Positions 47,752-58,399 of a stretch of DNA of 64,000 bases are shown here, in pieces. The DNA is from Blastocladiella emersonii ATCC 22665. Lineage: Eukaryota > Blastocladiomycota > Blastocladiomycetes > Blastocladiales > Blastocladiaceae. The notes under the pieces are model-generated. The model was not told the origin of the DNA and did not search any database. It was given only the letters and a program-made list of their open reading frames with translations. The translations under genes and the position numbers were made by a program. The DNA is taken from contig JANHCV010000008.1 of assembly GCA_025594325.1 (NCBI GenBank), forward strand, positions 558,001-622,000, read 5' to 3'. Every line of letters begins with the position of its first letter. The first letter of the stretch is position 1.

Positions 47752-50700
47752 TTACACAACCTTCTGCACGACGCCCGGGTCGAGGTACGTGGCGAGCGTG
47801 AAGGCCACCTTCTCCTTGGACGGCTCGCCAAACAGCTCGTGCACGTCGAGCATGCCGACGATCGCGAAGAACTCGGGCGGCGACACTAGGTCCCACAGCG
47901 TGGCCACGAGGGTCCCCGCGAGCCGCGCCGCGGCCGTCGCGTCGGCCGCGTGGTACTGCGCGAACAGCCACTCGACCTCGATGGGCGACACGACGCCGTC
48001 CTTGAGCATGGCCGCCACCACGTACGCGACGGCCGCGACCGTGCTGCCGTTGATCATGTCGAGGATCCCGACGTCCATGCCGGCGAGCGTCTCCATGACG
48101 TCGCGCACCGCGTAGAAGGCGCCGCGCAGGCCCAGGTACAGCGCGGCCACGAGCATCTCGCGCGCCTTGAGCTTGATGCCGAGCGACAGCAGCGACTTGA
48201 TGTACGACCGCATCGCCACCGGGTGCAGGTACGCGAGCCACGCCAGGTACGCCTCGAGCGGCGCCTCGTCGCCGTCGCGCAGGTAGTTCTCGAGCACGCG
48301 CTTCAGGTCGGGGAGGTCGTGCGTCATGAGCCCCGCGGACGTCGCCGCCGCGGCCGCGGCCATGGCCGCCACGGGAAAGGCGGCGGATGTCGGCGTCGTG
48401 CTCGCCGCGGTGCCCGTCGCCGGGAACGTGCCCGTGGGCGACATCGGCGACATGGGCGCGCTGCCCGCACCGCCGTACATGGCGGCGGCCGCTGCAGCCG
48501 CTGCGGCGGCGTACGGGTCGGCGACACCGCCCGGGGGCGAGCCCGAGGCAGCCGCCGCGGCCGCGGCCGCGAGGTAGTGCTGCAGGTACGCCGCGTCGGC
48601 CGCCACGTTCTGCTGCTGGTTCTGCTGCTGGTAGTCCTCATACCCGCCGGTGCCCGGGACCGCGTACGCGTCGCCGTACGCCTGCTGGGCCTGCTGCGCG
48701 AGGAGCTGCTGATAGTAGTAGTCGAACCCGGGGGCCGCGGCACCAGCCGCCGCCGACCCGCGCCCGAAATACTCGGCCGCTGCGGCCGCCGCTGCAGCAG
48801 CCGCCGCCGCCTCGGCCGCGTACTGCTGCTTCTGCTGCTGCTGCTGCTGGTACGCCGCGTACTTGGGGTCGACGGGGGCGCCGCCGACGCGGCCCGACCC
48901 GCTGCCCGAGCTGCCGCCGGTGCGGTCGACCTGGGCGGGGAAGAACCCGGCGGCAGCGGTGGCCGAGACGGGCGACGGGGCCGCGGACGCGCGGCGCATG
49001 GGCGAGATGGACACCTCGGTCTGCGCGCCGGTCCCGCCACTACCAACAGGCGAGTACCGGCGCGGCGTCGCCGACGACAGGTTGGGCGGGGTCCCGCGGC
49101 GCTGCATCCCGAGCACGGTCGGCGCGACGGGCGCCGTGGGCGTGGTCGGCGAGTCGAACGCGGCGCCGCTGCGGTACCCCTCGCGGGCGCCGAAATCGAC
49201 GGGCACCGTGAGGTTGCGCGACCGGTTAGGCCGCACGGCTGCGGGGGCGAACTCGCCCGTCGGCGAGCCGGGGGACCCGAACACGGCGATGCGCGACAGC
49301 GCCTCGAGGTTGGCCTCGACCTCGGCCTGCGCGAGCTGCTGCTGCTGCACGCGGTGCGTGTTGGTGCCGGCGGGCTCGCGCGGGAACAGCTGCTCGACGG
49401 GGCTCTCGACGTGGCGCGGCGACGTCGACGAGGACGCGGGCGCCTGCACCGACAGCGTGCGGGCCGCCTCGCGGAGCAGGTGTTCGGGTAGCAGGCCCTC
49501 GTACCCGGCCAGCGGGTTGTGCTGCTGTTGCTGCTGCATCTGCGCGTGGTGGTGCGCGGTCGTGTCCCACGGCGCGCGCGGCGCCGAGAGACCGCGGAGG
49601 TGCGCCGTCGACGTGGGCTCGGCGGGCGCGCGCGACAGGCCGACGAACCCGGCGCCCGACGACGACGCCGGGTCGCGCGACCGCGGGCCGCCGCTGCGCA
49701 GCGGCTCAAACCCGTTGCGGTCGGACGCGCTGCTGCGGCGCTGCGCGTACTGCGAGCCGGGCGGCGCGTGCACGTTGCCGAGCAGCTCGTGCGGGACCGT
49801 GGTGCGGCCCGACGGGAACCCGGTGCCGTTGCCCGACCGCGTCGCGGGCTGCGTCATGGTGCGCGAGCGGGGCGCGGCCGACGTCGGGCCCGTGTCGCCG
49901 CGCCAGTGCGTGTGCGTGGTGGCGGCGGCCGGCGCGTGGTGCTGCTGCTGCTTGGGGCCGAGGCCGAACTGGCTGAAGGCCTCGTCGATCGACCACATGG
50001 ACGGGAACCCGGACCCGGACCCCGACGACGTGGGCGCGACCGTCGCGGCGCGCTGGCGGCGACCACCGGGCGCGGACCCGTGATGATGGTGGTTGTTGAA
50101 GTTGGCCGCGTGGTGGTGCATCTCCTGGTAGTGGTGCGGCATGGCGAGGAAGATGGGCACGCCGTTGACCTTGCGCGTCTTGGTCGTGCGGTTGTTGCTG
50201 TTGCCCGACGGGTCGGCGCCGTTGCCGCGCGTGGCCCACGAGCTCGAGCTCGTGTTGGCGAAGGTGGCCGAGGCGGGTGTGGTCGGCGACAGCGGCCAGT
50301 CGGCGTGCTCGGTCGTCTCGGCGGGCTCGACGGCGAGCCCCGCGACCGCGTGGTCGGCCGGCAGCGACTGCGCGATCGCGAGCAGCTCGTCGCGCGCGTA
50401 CCGCGTCACGCCGTCGGGGCCGGGTACGCGCACAGGGACGGCCGGCGCCGCACTCGTCGCGGCGGCTGCGCTGGTCGGGCGTGGCGTCGTCGACGGCGAC
50501 CGCGGAATGTCCTCGGGCTCGCGCGGGTCCTCGTCGTCGTCGAGCGCCGCCGCCGTCACCACCGCCGACACGTCGGCGAGCTGGCCCTCGGCCGCGGGCG
50601 CCGCCGCCACGGGCGAGTAGGGCGTCGGGGTGACCGAGAGGTTGGGCGGCGGGTTGCGCTTGCGGCGGCGGGCCGAGGTGCGCTGCTTGATGAGCGCGAT

Positions 50701-51136
50701 GGGCTCGAGCGCCGTCGACGTGGCCGACGGCGGCGTGTCGTTGCCCGACGTGGACGCGGGCGGGCTCGCGTGCAGGTGCTTGGGCGCGTCGTCTGGTTCG
50801 CGGGGATCGGTCGAGTGATTAGCATCACGGACGCGATCAGGGTCAGCGCGCGGGTCGGAGACGCGTACCGTGCGACGACGCTGAGTTCTTGAGGCGGCGC
50901 GCGTCCTGGATCGGCAGCGGCGCCGAGGCCGCGTGCTTGGCCTGCGTCACAGCGGGCTTGGACGCGCCGTTGGCCGAGGCGGTGCGCGAGCGGGCCGACG
51001 ACGACGCGCCGCCGCCGCGCTGCTGCTGGGCCTTGGCCGTGGCGGCGGCGGCCGCGGCGCCGGGCGGGAGGAGCGCGGCGCCCGACTTGGTGGTGGCGGT
51101 CGCGGGCGACGGCTGGTGGTTGGGCGGCGGGGCCAT
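47752..51136 (-). CDS. Large low-complexity protein with a conserved-looking C-terminal helical domain (1,102 aa)
   Basis: Exon 1 is 51136-50869 (ATG, MAPPPNHQPSPAT), intron 50793-50868 (76 nt; GTACGC, GCTAATC branch-like, CCAG), exon 2 is 50792-47752. The join keeps one frame (SSH|DDAPKHLH). Residues 1-880 are Pro/Ser/Ala/Gln-rich with poly-Ala and poly-Gln runs, SP sites and a KQRTSARRRKRNPPPN basic motif that could be a nuclear signal. The last 200 residues form a dense helical domain (DLPDLKRVLENYLRDGDEAP, AWLAYLHPVAMRSYIKSLL). I do not recognise the family. It converges on the Rho gene with a gap of about 110 bp. A regulatory or scaffold protein is possible. Confidence 0.65.
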
Positions 51137-52347
51137 GGTGGCGAGGAGGAGAGGGTGATGATCTCGGGGGTGATGATGGTTTGCGGGTGTATGGCCGAGT
51201 CGGAGAGACGCTCGCGGGGTGCACGCACGCGAGTCGGGAAGGGTGGAGGGAGGGCAGGTACGGGTGAGGAGAGGGTGGAGGAGAGCGCGCCGTTTGCGAG
51301 GCAGCAAGGAGGCGTGTGGTGGTGGTGGTGCGGGTAGTAGTGCTGTATCAGAGAGTAGGCGATGCGGGTGCGTCCGTGCGGTGGGGCGGGCCGGCGGCGA
51401 CGAGAGGGCGGAGGGGGGAGAGAGAGGACAGAGACGATGATGGCGCGCGGTGATGAGGCCGAGCGCGTCGGAGGGGGGAGGGAGGGGGAGAGCGGGGACC
51501 GGACGCGCGCGGGCAGGGCGGGCGAGCAGGCCGACTGAGACGCGTGTGCGTGGGAGCGCGGTTCCAGGGTGATGGGCGGGCGGCGGGCGGTGGGAGCGCG
51601 CGGTGGGAGCGGTCGCGGGCGCGGCGCGTCCCGGAAAACGCGCGTGGCTGATGGCGGTGAGAACCGTGTGCAACCTGGCCGGGCAGCTAAAAATCAAGTG
51701 CGAGACACGCGCGTCAGAGCGGGCGGGCGGGTCGCGACTCGCTGTCTCGCAGGAGCGGTCCCGAGATGCGTCCGAGCCCTCGCGCTCGCGCCTCTCGTCA
51801 CACCGAATGCGGGCGCGTACGTGTGCCGCGGCGGCGGGGTCGCGCGTGGCGGAGCGAGGGGCCGAGTCGGAGGGGTGGCCTGGTCGCCGTGCTCTACGGC
51901 CGTTGCATGCGCTCTTCCGGGACGGGGAGAGGGAGAGGAGCGAGGAGAGAGGCGGCACCGCTCGCCCGACCATCGCGATGCCGATGGCCGCGCATGTTCG
52001 ACTCGGCACAGAGCTGACTCAGAGCTCGGCGCGGCCCCCGATGCACACGCTCGTGGTGGCCCCACGCTCTTGGAAACGTGGGCGCGCTGCGCAGCGCTCG
52101 CGCGATTCCGCGCGTGGGAGCGACCGTGAGAGCGCCCGACGCGATCGCGTCACCTGACCCGCCACCGCCACCGCCACGCCGCCGCCGCTCACGTGCGCCT
52201 GTCTCGCGCGTCGCGCCTCGTCTCACGTCCGGTGAGAGACGCGTTAAGCCGAGCGCTCCGCCTTGTCTGGAAGGGTCAACGGATCAGGCCGCGCACTCGT
52301 TCACTCCCCGCGATCACGACCATGCAGTTCCACCAAATCTGGCCCCC
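51137..52347. other. Divergent promoter region, 1.2 kb
   Basis: This lies between the minus-strand gene at 51136 and the 7TM-like gene at 52348. It is GC-rich with purine/pyrimidine strand bias; frames are open only through composition. GAGACACGCGCGTC (51702) and CGCGTCGCGCCTCGTCTCAC then GTCCGGTGAGAGACGCGT (52207-52245) are partial relatives of the E-box/MCB module. A short upstream frame starts at ATG 52322, overlapping the main start at 52348. Confidence 0.45.
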
Positions 52348-53595
52348 ATGGAGCAACCCCACGCAACCGCCGGGTCGCCGCACGGCACTCCGGCGCACCC
52401 GCTGATCTCTGATGCCAGGGCAATCAACTCGCTCATCTGCCTGGCCGTCGCCGCGTGCATCAACTTGGTCGCGCTGGCTGTCCTGTTTCCGCGCACGTTT
52501 CCGGGACTCGCTGCGCGCCTCATCTCGCCCGAGTGGGGCTACCGCCGCCCTAACCTGCGCGTGCGTCTTCTCTCTCTCAATGCTCTATTCCTCCTCATCG
52601 ACGACATCAACCAGTTTGCCTTCATTTACTCGGTCTGGCAAACGGGCCACGCCGCCTTTCTCGCCTCAAAGCTGATTCTCATCCTCTTCTACCTGCCCTC
52701 GGGCCCAATCATCCTCGCCGCCTTCGCCCTCCGCACTTCGGTCATTCTCGTCGAGGACCCGACGTGGCGCCGCCGCTACCTCGCTGCCATGTTTACCTTC
52801 TCGACCTCGTTCACCGGCTTCTTCTGGTACCTCGGCTTCTCGACGCTCGCCCGCATACTCGAGCGCAACGACCCAAACTTCTGGTTCAACAGCCTGATCG
52901 TGCCGCCGTGGTCGATACCCTTCTTATTCATCCAGCCGGCGGCCCTCCTCGTCGCCTCAGTCACCACTCTGCGCGTCGCCTTTGGGAACACGTCCGTCGT
53001 CGTGCGCGTCTCTGATGACTCGGGCGGGGACAGCGGCTCGAGCGGACCGCCGCCCCCGTCGTCGCCGCCGCCCGAACGCATCGCGCTCAACGATATCGCG
53101 TCGCCTGGAGCGAGCTCGGCGCTTCAACCTCCGTCTCCGACAGCAAGCTTGTCCCTCCACCCGCCGCCGCCGCACCGCGTATCGCGCGTCTCGCTCAGCC
53201 AAGTCTTCGACTTCTTCCCCTCGCATCGCGCGCGCCGCCACGCGCTGAGCCCAACACACCCGTCGCCGTCGGGCCAGCCCCGCGCGCGCGGTGTACAGGT
53301 CCCGCTCACGGTCACGTTCAAGCTCCTCACTGTGGCCCTGATCCTCCTGTGGTGCCTGCACCTGATCCAGCTCGCGGCACCGCCGCTGCCGTGGCTCGAT
53401 GTGCGCGCCGGCGCCGCGTCCGCGGTCTCGTCAGCTCTGGGAACGCTCGTCGAGGTCTCGTTCGAGTGGGTGTTCCGCACCGCGCAGGCCCGCGTTACGG
53501 CCGCGCGACGGCGCAAGTCGAGCAACGCGATCGCGTCGCCGATTCCGCATGTTTCTGTCGCTTTCACAATGGCGGAGTACGCTGAACCGATATAG
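52348..53595 (+). CDS. Seven-transmembrane-like protein of a second type (415 aa)
   Basis: ATG 52348 (MEQPHATAGSPH). Hydrophobic segments at about residues 28-50, 75-98, 105-130, 140-162 and 183-207, then a Ser/Pro-rich loop of about 110 residues, then two more at about 312-334 and 345-370. The 5+2 layout and long loop match the family at 8843, but sequence motifs differ. The fifth segment leads into VVVRVSDDSGGDSGSSG. Function unknown, possibly a receptor. The tail is basic (TAARRRKSSN). The Harbinger element begins 80 bp downstream. Confidence 0.7.
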   Translation: MEQPHATAGSPHGTPAHPLISDARAINSLICLAVAACINLVALAVLFPRTFPGLAARLISPEWGYRRPNLRVRLLSLNALFLLIDDINQFAFIYSVWQTGHAAFLASKLILILFYLPSGPIILAAFALRTSVILVEDPTWRRRYLAAMFTFSTSFTGFFWYLGFSTLARILERNDPNFWFNSLIVPPWSIPFLFIQPAALLVASVTTLRVAFGNTSVVVRVSDDSGGDSGSSGPPPPSSPPPERIALNDIASPGASSALQPPSPTASLSLHPPPPHRVSRVSLSQVFDFFPSHRARRHALSPTHPSPSGQPRARGVQVPLTVTFKLLTVALILLWCLHLIQLAAPPLPWLDVRAGAASAVSSALGTLVEVSFEWVFRTAQARVTAARRRKSSNAIASPIPHVSVAFTMAEYAEPI

Positions 53596-53809
53596 CGGTC
53601 GAGCAAGTCTCATGGGGACTCGTGTCCCGGTGAGAGGCCGCTGTTTAGCGGCTATGAGTTCACTGCATTAAGTTAGGGCCCGTTTGGTTCCGGGGTGAAT
53701 CAGGTGGATCAATCGATTTTACACGGTCCGGTGTTCACCCAGCTGAAACGTGGCATTTTCACCCCGTCGCGTTCATCGCGGCGTTTGGGTCGACCCCCGG
53801 ATGAGCTGA

Positions 53810-54274
53810 ATGGAACCCTCGTCGCTGAATTGCCCGTCTGCTCGCCCCCGAAACCTTCAGGCTGTGCTTCCCGGCCTATATAAACGCTGTTTTCCTTCGT
53901 GGGGCGGCTCGACCACCACCGGCGAGTACTCGCACCTCGAGCAGGACGGCAAGGAGTCTGGTGATGTGGAAGGTGTCGATGGTCAAGACGACGCGGCCCC
54001 CGCCAGCAAGCGCAGCCGCACTTCGGACAGCAGCTCGCGTCGCCTCTCGGACTCGGAATTCCTCATGGGCATCAAGGAGGTGTTCCAGAGCGTCGCGACC
54101 GCCGACTCCAAGCCCGTCCTGACCGCCGCACTTGAATGGGTCCAGGACGCGTACAACGACAATGAAGAGTACCAGATCGACGTCGCCACCCGCCTGACCG
54201 AGGATCAAGCGCTTCGCGTCATGGCCGTGTCCGAATCGAAGCGCAAGCGCATCCTCGAGATTTTCATTCAGTAG
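53810..54274 (+). CDS. Harbinger second protein (about 154 aa; start uncertain)
   Basis: Autonomous Harbinger elements usually encode a Myb/SANT-like protein that assists the transposase. This frame has a basic patch (SKRSRTSDSSSRRLSD) and a helical C-terminus (LTEDQALRVMAVSESKRKRI), which could be the end of such a protein, but no Myb triad of Trp is visible. A TATATAA box at 53877 lies inside the 5' part of the frame, so the real start may be downstream (for example ATG 54065) or in a spliced exon. Confidence 0.45.
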   Translation: MEPSSLNCPSARPRNLQAVLPGLYKRCFPSWGGSTTTGEYSHLEQDGKESGDVEGVDGQDDAAPASKRSRTSDSSSRRLSDSEFLMGIKEVFQSVATADSKPVLTAALEWVQDAYNDNEEYQIDVATRLTEDQALRVMAVSESKRKRILEIFIQ

Positions 54275-54587
54275 CTCACTCGCACATGTCCCCCTCCCCT
54301 CGCGTTGCTTCCTGGCCTTGTTCTCGCCCATTTGTGTCCAATACATCTGGCTTTGTGTCCATCGTATCTTCAATCGTTACCCTTCGCTCGAAAATGACGC
54401 GACTCGTTGAGAAACGCGTGGTTCGCAAAGTGTCTCACACGTCACGTGATTGATCGACGCGTCTCCACCGATGCGTTCTGACCTCAGCGACGCGTCAAAT
54501 CATCTAGAATCGCTTATATAACATTATAGTACTTGACAAATCAGTATATTACAGCATGCATGCGGGTACAACAATTATTTCGCGCCT
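54275..54587 (+). promoter_or_regulatory. Spacer inside the Harbinger element with an E-box/MCB module
   Basis: AAGTGTCTCACACGTCACGT then GATTGATCGACGCGTCTCC (54429-54466): intact CACGTG and ACGCGT 8 bp apart, in a position between the two convergent element genes. Its presence inside a transposon suggests such elements could spread the module. The rest is AT-richer, without a gene. Confidence 0.55.
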
Positions 54588-55904
54588 TCAAAGACGGGTC
54601 CCACGAGCGGCCATGACGCGCCTGTACTCGGTCCAAAGAACATTTGCGACGCGGTTCCGAAGCGAGATACCGCGCTGACGAGCTCCGTCCAGCGAGGCCT
54701 CGAGGACAGCGGCCTCGTCGTCCTCCTCGTTCTCGTCGTTCAGGGGCTCGCGCCCACGCACACGCGCCTCACGCGCCGCGTCCCGCGCGCGCCGGAGCTC
54801 CGTCTCGGCGTCGCGAAAGAAGGCGTCGCCGCCTTGGTTCCACTTGTTGATCATGTTGTGCAGCGTGCAGAGCGCGTACACAAGCTTGACTTGAGTCTTG
54901 ATTGGGTAGGCCGCGCCAATCGAGAGGACGCGGAACCGCTTCTTGAGCACGCCAAAGATACGCTCAACAGAGTTGCGGAGCGACGCGTGACGCAGATTGA
55001 AAAGCTCCTCGCGGTTCTTAACTCTACGTACGTTGATGAAGCGGATGAGATGGCGCCAACGTGATGGTCATGGCAGTGAGAACGTACCCATCCTTGCCGC
55101 GGGCAAACTCGCGAAGATGATAGCGGGTACCGCGGAAGGGCACGATGATGGACGTGCGGTTTGCGTAGCCGCCGTCGGCGAGGTAGAAGCGGCCGGCGGG
55201 GATCTTGAACCCACGGGCGAAGGCGTCCGAGAGCACGCGCGAGTCGTGCGCCTTGCCCTCCCACCCTGCAAGAACGTAGGTGAAGTTCAAGTCAAAGTCG
55301 CAGGCAGCGAGGACATTTGAGGATATGGTCCCCTTGCGGTTTCGGAACGAGTCGTGAAGCTTAGTGGGCACAACAAACGGGATGTGCGTTCCGTCAAGCG
55401 CGCCGACCGCGTTCTGGAACGGAGCGTATTTCGGGTCGTGGGCGATGCGCTCATGCACGGGCGTAGAATCGGACGGCTGGACAATGAACTCGGGCATCAG
55501 GCGGTACAGAGCGTCGAGCACTTGCTTCAGAACCCTGGACGCGGTCTCGCCAGAGATTTGGAACCGCTCCCTGAGGTTGCGGTTGGTGCTGCCCTCGCCA
55601 GCCATGACAAGAAAAACCATGAAGCGCGCCTCGACGGACAGCTCGCGGCCGTCGGCGAGAAGGCCACGGTCGCGGAACAGGCGGCAGATGGCCTTGAAGG
55701 TCTTGCGGGGCATACGGGCGATTTCCGAAAAACGCGTTTCGCTGTTGCACGTCAGCAGCTCTTGAACCCACGACTCGCCGGAAGCGTGGACGTGCGGATA
55801 GGCTCCCACGAGCGGCGCTCGTTGCGAGCAGCGAGACGTCGCAGGAGAGCGAGGGCGGCTGTGAGCATTAGGCCGCGCAGCTTGCGGTTGTATCCCTTGC
55901 CCAT
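54588..55904 (-). CDS. HARBI1-type DDE transposase (one intron, possible 5' frameshift)
   Basis: The N-terminal frame from ATG 55904 (MGKGYNRKLRGLM) leads to RNERRSW, where the reading changes frame near 55806 to AYPHVHASGESWVQELL; this looks like a one-base shift. The main frame continues to the intron 55024-55087 (64 nt, GTACGT...GTAG) and exon 2 (55023-54588), joining as RGKDG|VKNREELFNLRH. Catalytic core: GALDGTHIPF (D), FYLADGGY (D), SVERIFGVLKKRF (E), the DDE_4 pattern. An acidic tail follows. The core is intact, so only the start is doubtful. Confidence 0.75.
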
Positions 55905-56128
55905 GTTGTTTGAGGGCTCGAGAACACGATGCGTGAGGTTAGGTGTTGATTCGTTGCAATAAGCGCGGCTGCAAAGAGGTGGGAAAGATTTTATTGCGGG
56001 GGGGGGGGGGGCGTTCATCCAGCGGGGCGTTTGGTTCGCACGGCCGCTGAGATGAACGGGGGTGAGGTGAAACGTGGCAACTTTTTCAGCTGATCCACCT
56101 GATCTGAACCAAACGGGCCCTTAATGAC

Positions 56129-57070
56129 ATGTCCGGGGTCAATGCGCGTTACCTTCTCAACGGACTGCCACCGCAGCTCACCTCACTTGTACTCGAAGCC
56201 TGCAAGCTTGGCGACAGAAACTTGCTCACGCTGGTTTGTGCACTTCCAGCCACCGTCGTGGACTTGAGCCTGTACAGCAACAACTTGACGGGATTGGGAT
56301 CTACGGTTGCAAGTCCACACCTTCCACCGCGGCTCCGAGTCATCGATTTATCGTGCAATCAGCTCGGCCTATCGCAAGCCGATGCCGAGCTTGACTGGCG
56401 CTTTCCTGCGGGCCTGCGGAAGCTCTGTATCAACCATTCAGACCTTGGCGAACATGGCACACGCGCGCTGGTGCGTGCACTTCCTCAAAGTCTCGAAGTC
56501 CTAAGGGCGTCTAATGCAAGATTCACGAACAATGGCGTGGCCAGGTTGGCTCAGAAATCCTGCCCGAACCTTAAGACGCTTGTTCTGACTTTTAACCAAA
56601 TCGACGATGAACACCTCCTCGCCCTCTTCCAGCAGCTGCCTGAGGGGCTCGAATCGCTGACGCTTGGCGAGTATGATTGGTCACCAGAAACGATCGTGCT
56701 TGTCGCACCCTATTTTCCGCGCTCGCTCCGTGCTCTCAACCTCAGCGACGGATGCGAGTTGGACTTCCGCAGCGTCCTGGCTCTTGCCGAGAATATGCCG
56801 CCCCGCCTCGAGCAGCTCTCACTCGGCTGGTGCGAGCTCGATGACGCTGCTTTTCGAGCCCTCTTGGCGGTTTTCCCGTCGACCTTGACCCATCTCGACC
56901 TGTGTTACAACGAACGAATCACGGACGCGTCCATCACCAGTCTCGCTGAGCGGTTCCCGCCCAGTTTATCTCATGTTGATTTCGAGGGGACAAGCGTGAC
57001 GGAGGAGGCTATAGCAGCATTGAAAGCAGTTGCGCCGGAGGGCACAACTCTAATCTTCCATTCGTTATGA
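56129..57070 (+). CDS. Leucine-rich-repeat protein (313 aa), possibly 5'-truncated
   Basis: About eleven LRRs of 24-28 residues covering the whole protein (LPPQLTSLVLEACKLGD, LPATVVDLSLYSNNLTGLG, FPSTLTHLDLCYNERITD), of the RNI/F-box-LRR kind. There is no N-terminal module as in the 33-46 kb genes. The Harbinger element ends 8 bp before the ATG, so an original upstream exon or promoter may have been separated. LRRs bind proteins; the partner is unknown. Confidence 0.7.
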   Translation: MSGVNARYLLNGLPPQLTSLVLEACKLGDRNLLTLVCALPATVVDLSLYSNNLTGLGSTVASPHLPPRLRVIDLSCNQLGLSQADAELDWRFPAGLRKLCINHSDLGEHGTRALVRALPQSLEVLRASNARFTNNGVARLAQKSCPNLKTLVLTFNQIDDEHLLALFQQLPEGLESLTLGEYDWSPETIVLVAPYFPRSLRALNLSDGCELDFRSVLALAENMPPRLEQLSLGWCELDDAAFRALLAVFPSTLTHLDLCYNERITDASITSLAERFPPSLSHVDFEGTSVTEEAIAALKAVAPEGTTLIFHSL

Positions 57071-57125
57071 CGCGTCGCTCACTGATAGCATAACAATATA
57101 AAACTTGCGCCCTCGATCATTTCGC

Positions 57126-58001
57126 TCACAAGAGGCACTGAAACTCTTTTCTCAACCGCTTCATCGCGTACTCGAATGCCAGGTTATTGGAGCTGTTTGG
57201 CGCCCGAGACATCCAGCACACCAACACCAGCGACTTGTACGCGCACAACGACCGAAAATGGGCGGGCATAAGTGTCTGCGGCTCACAGAGCATGGCGTGG
57301 CCGAGGCAAGGCTCGGAGTCTCGGTACAGAGGCTTGAAATCGCGTATAAGCTGGCGGAGGAAGCTGGTCAGCTCGATATCCAGCTTCGAGACGTCGTCCT
57401 TGGAGTGAACATGTGGCGGCAGCGGAACCTTCGGTCGCGCCGACTCCGGTACCGCTTGTAGCGCGATGTAAATGGTCATGGCCGCATTGGCCGGACTGGC
57501 CACGCGATCGCAGTGTCTGAGGGAGTGCGGAACTGGCTTGGTGCGCGGCTTGTCGCGGGACAGGCGCAGAAGGACCCGACAGTACCCGTAGTTCGAGCTC
57601 ATGGTCGCGACTGAACTGGAGCGGCGGTGAGAGTGGCTGGTGTTCGTGTCATTGGGATTCTCCGAAGCGCGATCAAATCGATGAGAGCGAGATTCCGTGG
57701 CGAAGCCGTCAAGCTCAAGGCCGCCTTCGACCACTGGCTGCAGAACGAGACGCTCGGGTGCAACTCCCAGTGATGAGACCGACACCCGCAACGCGGTAGG
57801 TCCATCGAGTAGATATCGCAGCTCGGCATGTACTGCCCTGAGCCGATTCATCAACGCGGTGAGAGTCGCGTCGCGCTCATCCGAGTAAGCGTAGTCACCA
57901 GCTGTGGCGGAACTCAAAGCGGAGCCGCTGGCATTCGCGGAACAGTTTCCAGTAACCCCCTCGAAGAAATTGCAGGAAGTCGCGAAGAGCTTAGTGTCCA
58001 T
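57126..58001 (-). CDS. Zinc-module family protein without the Gag-like domain (291 aa)
   Basis: ATG 58001 (MDTKLFATSCNFF). The N-terminal half has a short helix (TLTALMNRLRAVHAELRYLL) like other family members. The zinc module is altered: the first Cys is lost (NYGYC), then 17 residues and H-x4-C (HSLRHC). The C-terminal helical domain is kept (FLRQLIRDFKPLYRDSEPCL), closest to the gene at 58400. The central Gag-like domain is missing. It may be a shortened paralogue. Confidence 0.6.
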   Translation of the reverse strand: MDTKLFATSCNFFEGVTGNCSANASGSALSSATAGDYAYSDERDATLTALMNRLRAVHAELRYLLDGPTALRVSVSSLGVAPERLVLQPVVEGGLELDGFATESRSHRFDRASENPNDTNTSHSHRRSSSVATMSSNYGYCRVLLRLSRDKPRTKPVPHSLRHCDRVASPANAAMTIYIALQAVPESARPKVPLPPHVHSKDDVSKLDIELTSFLRQLIRDFKPLYRDSEPCLGHAMLCEPQTLMPAHFRSLCAYKSLVLVCWMSRAPNSSNNLAFEYAMKRLRKEFQCLL

Positions 58002-58399
58002 TAGTTGTCATGTAGCGTCCTGAAGGAGGGAGCGCGCGCACGCGCTCATCGCGCGGCTGACTCAAAGCGTTCAACGGCGTCACGTGCACATGAACAGCGC
58101 GACGTGAACCATTCAGCTCGCGCAGGTTGGGGCAGTCACAAGAAATAGACCGAGTGGAAACACTCAAGAGTGAGAAAGCCACATGACGAGCGACCTCATG
58201 TAGCCAACGCGTTTTTCCGTCTAGGGCAAACATGTATCAAATTAAAATTCTACGCGAACACCTCCAGCTATGAAAGTACCCTCGTCCCGCACTTCGGAAT
58301 ACACGCGCGTGTGAGTGCCTGAGGACAACCGGCTCAAGGTCACGTTCACGTAGTAGCAGCTGCTCCAAACACTTGGCGACATCACACGGACAGCCCGAT
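58002..58399. other. Intergenic region, no gene recognised
   Basis: Short frames only. It holds the 5' region of the gene ending at 58001 and the 3' end of the gene at 58400. No module copy is seen. Confidence 0.4.

Larger units (their letters stand above)
53676..56120 (-). mobile_element. PIF/Harbinger DNA transposon, 2,445 bp
   Basis: Termini GGGCCCGTTTGGTTC and GAACCAAACGGGCCC with the target duplication TTA (53673-53675 and 56121-56123), the PIF/Harbinger preference. ATCAGGTGGATCA recurs just inside both ends. Encodes a HARBI1-type transposase (minus) and a second protein (plus). It inserted 8 bp before the first ATG of the LRR gene at 56129. Confidence 0.9.

Noticed and set aside
47950-50892. 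Long plus-strand frames over the low-complexity gene
   Set aside because: GC-rich shadow frames; the minus strand has proper splice sites and a structured C-terminal domain.
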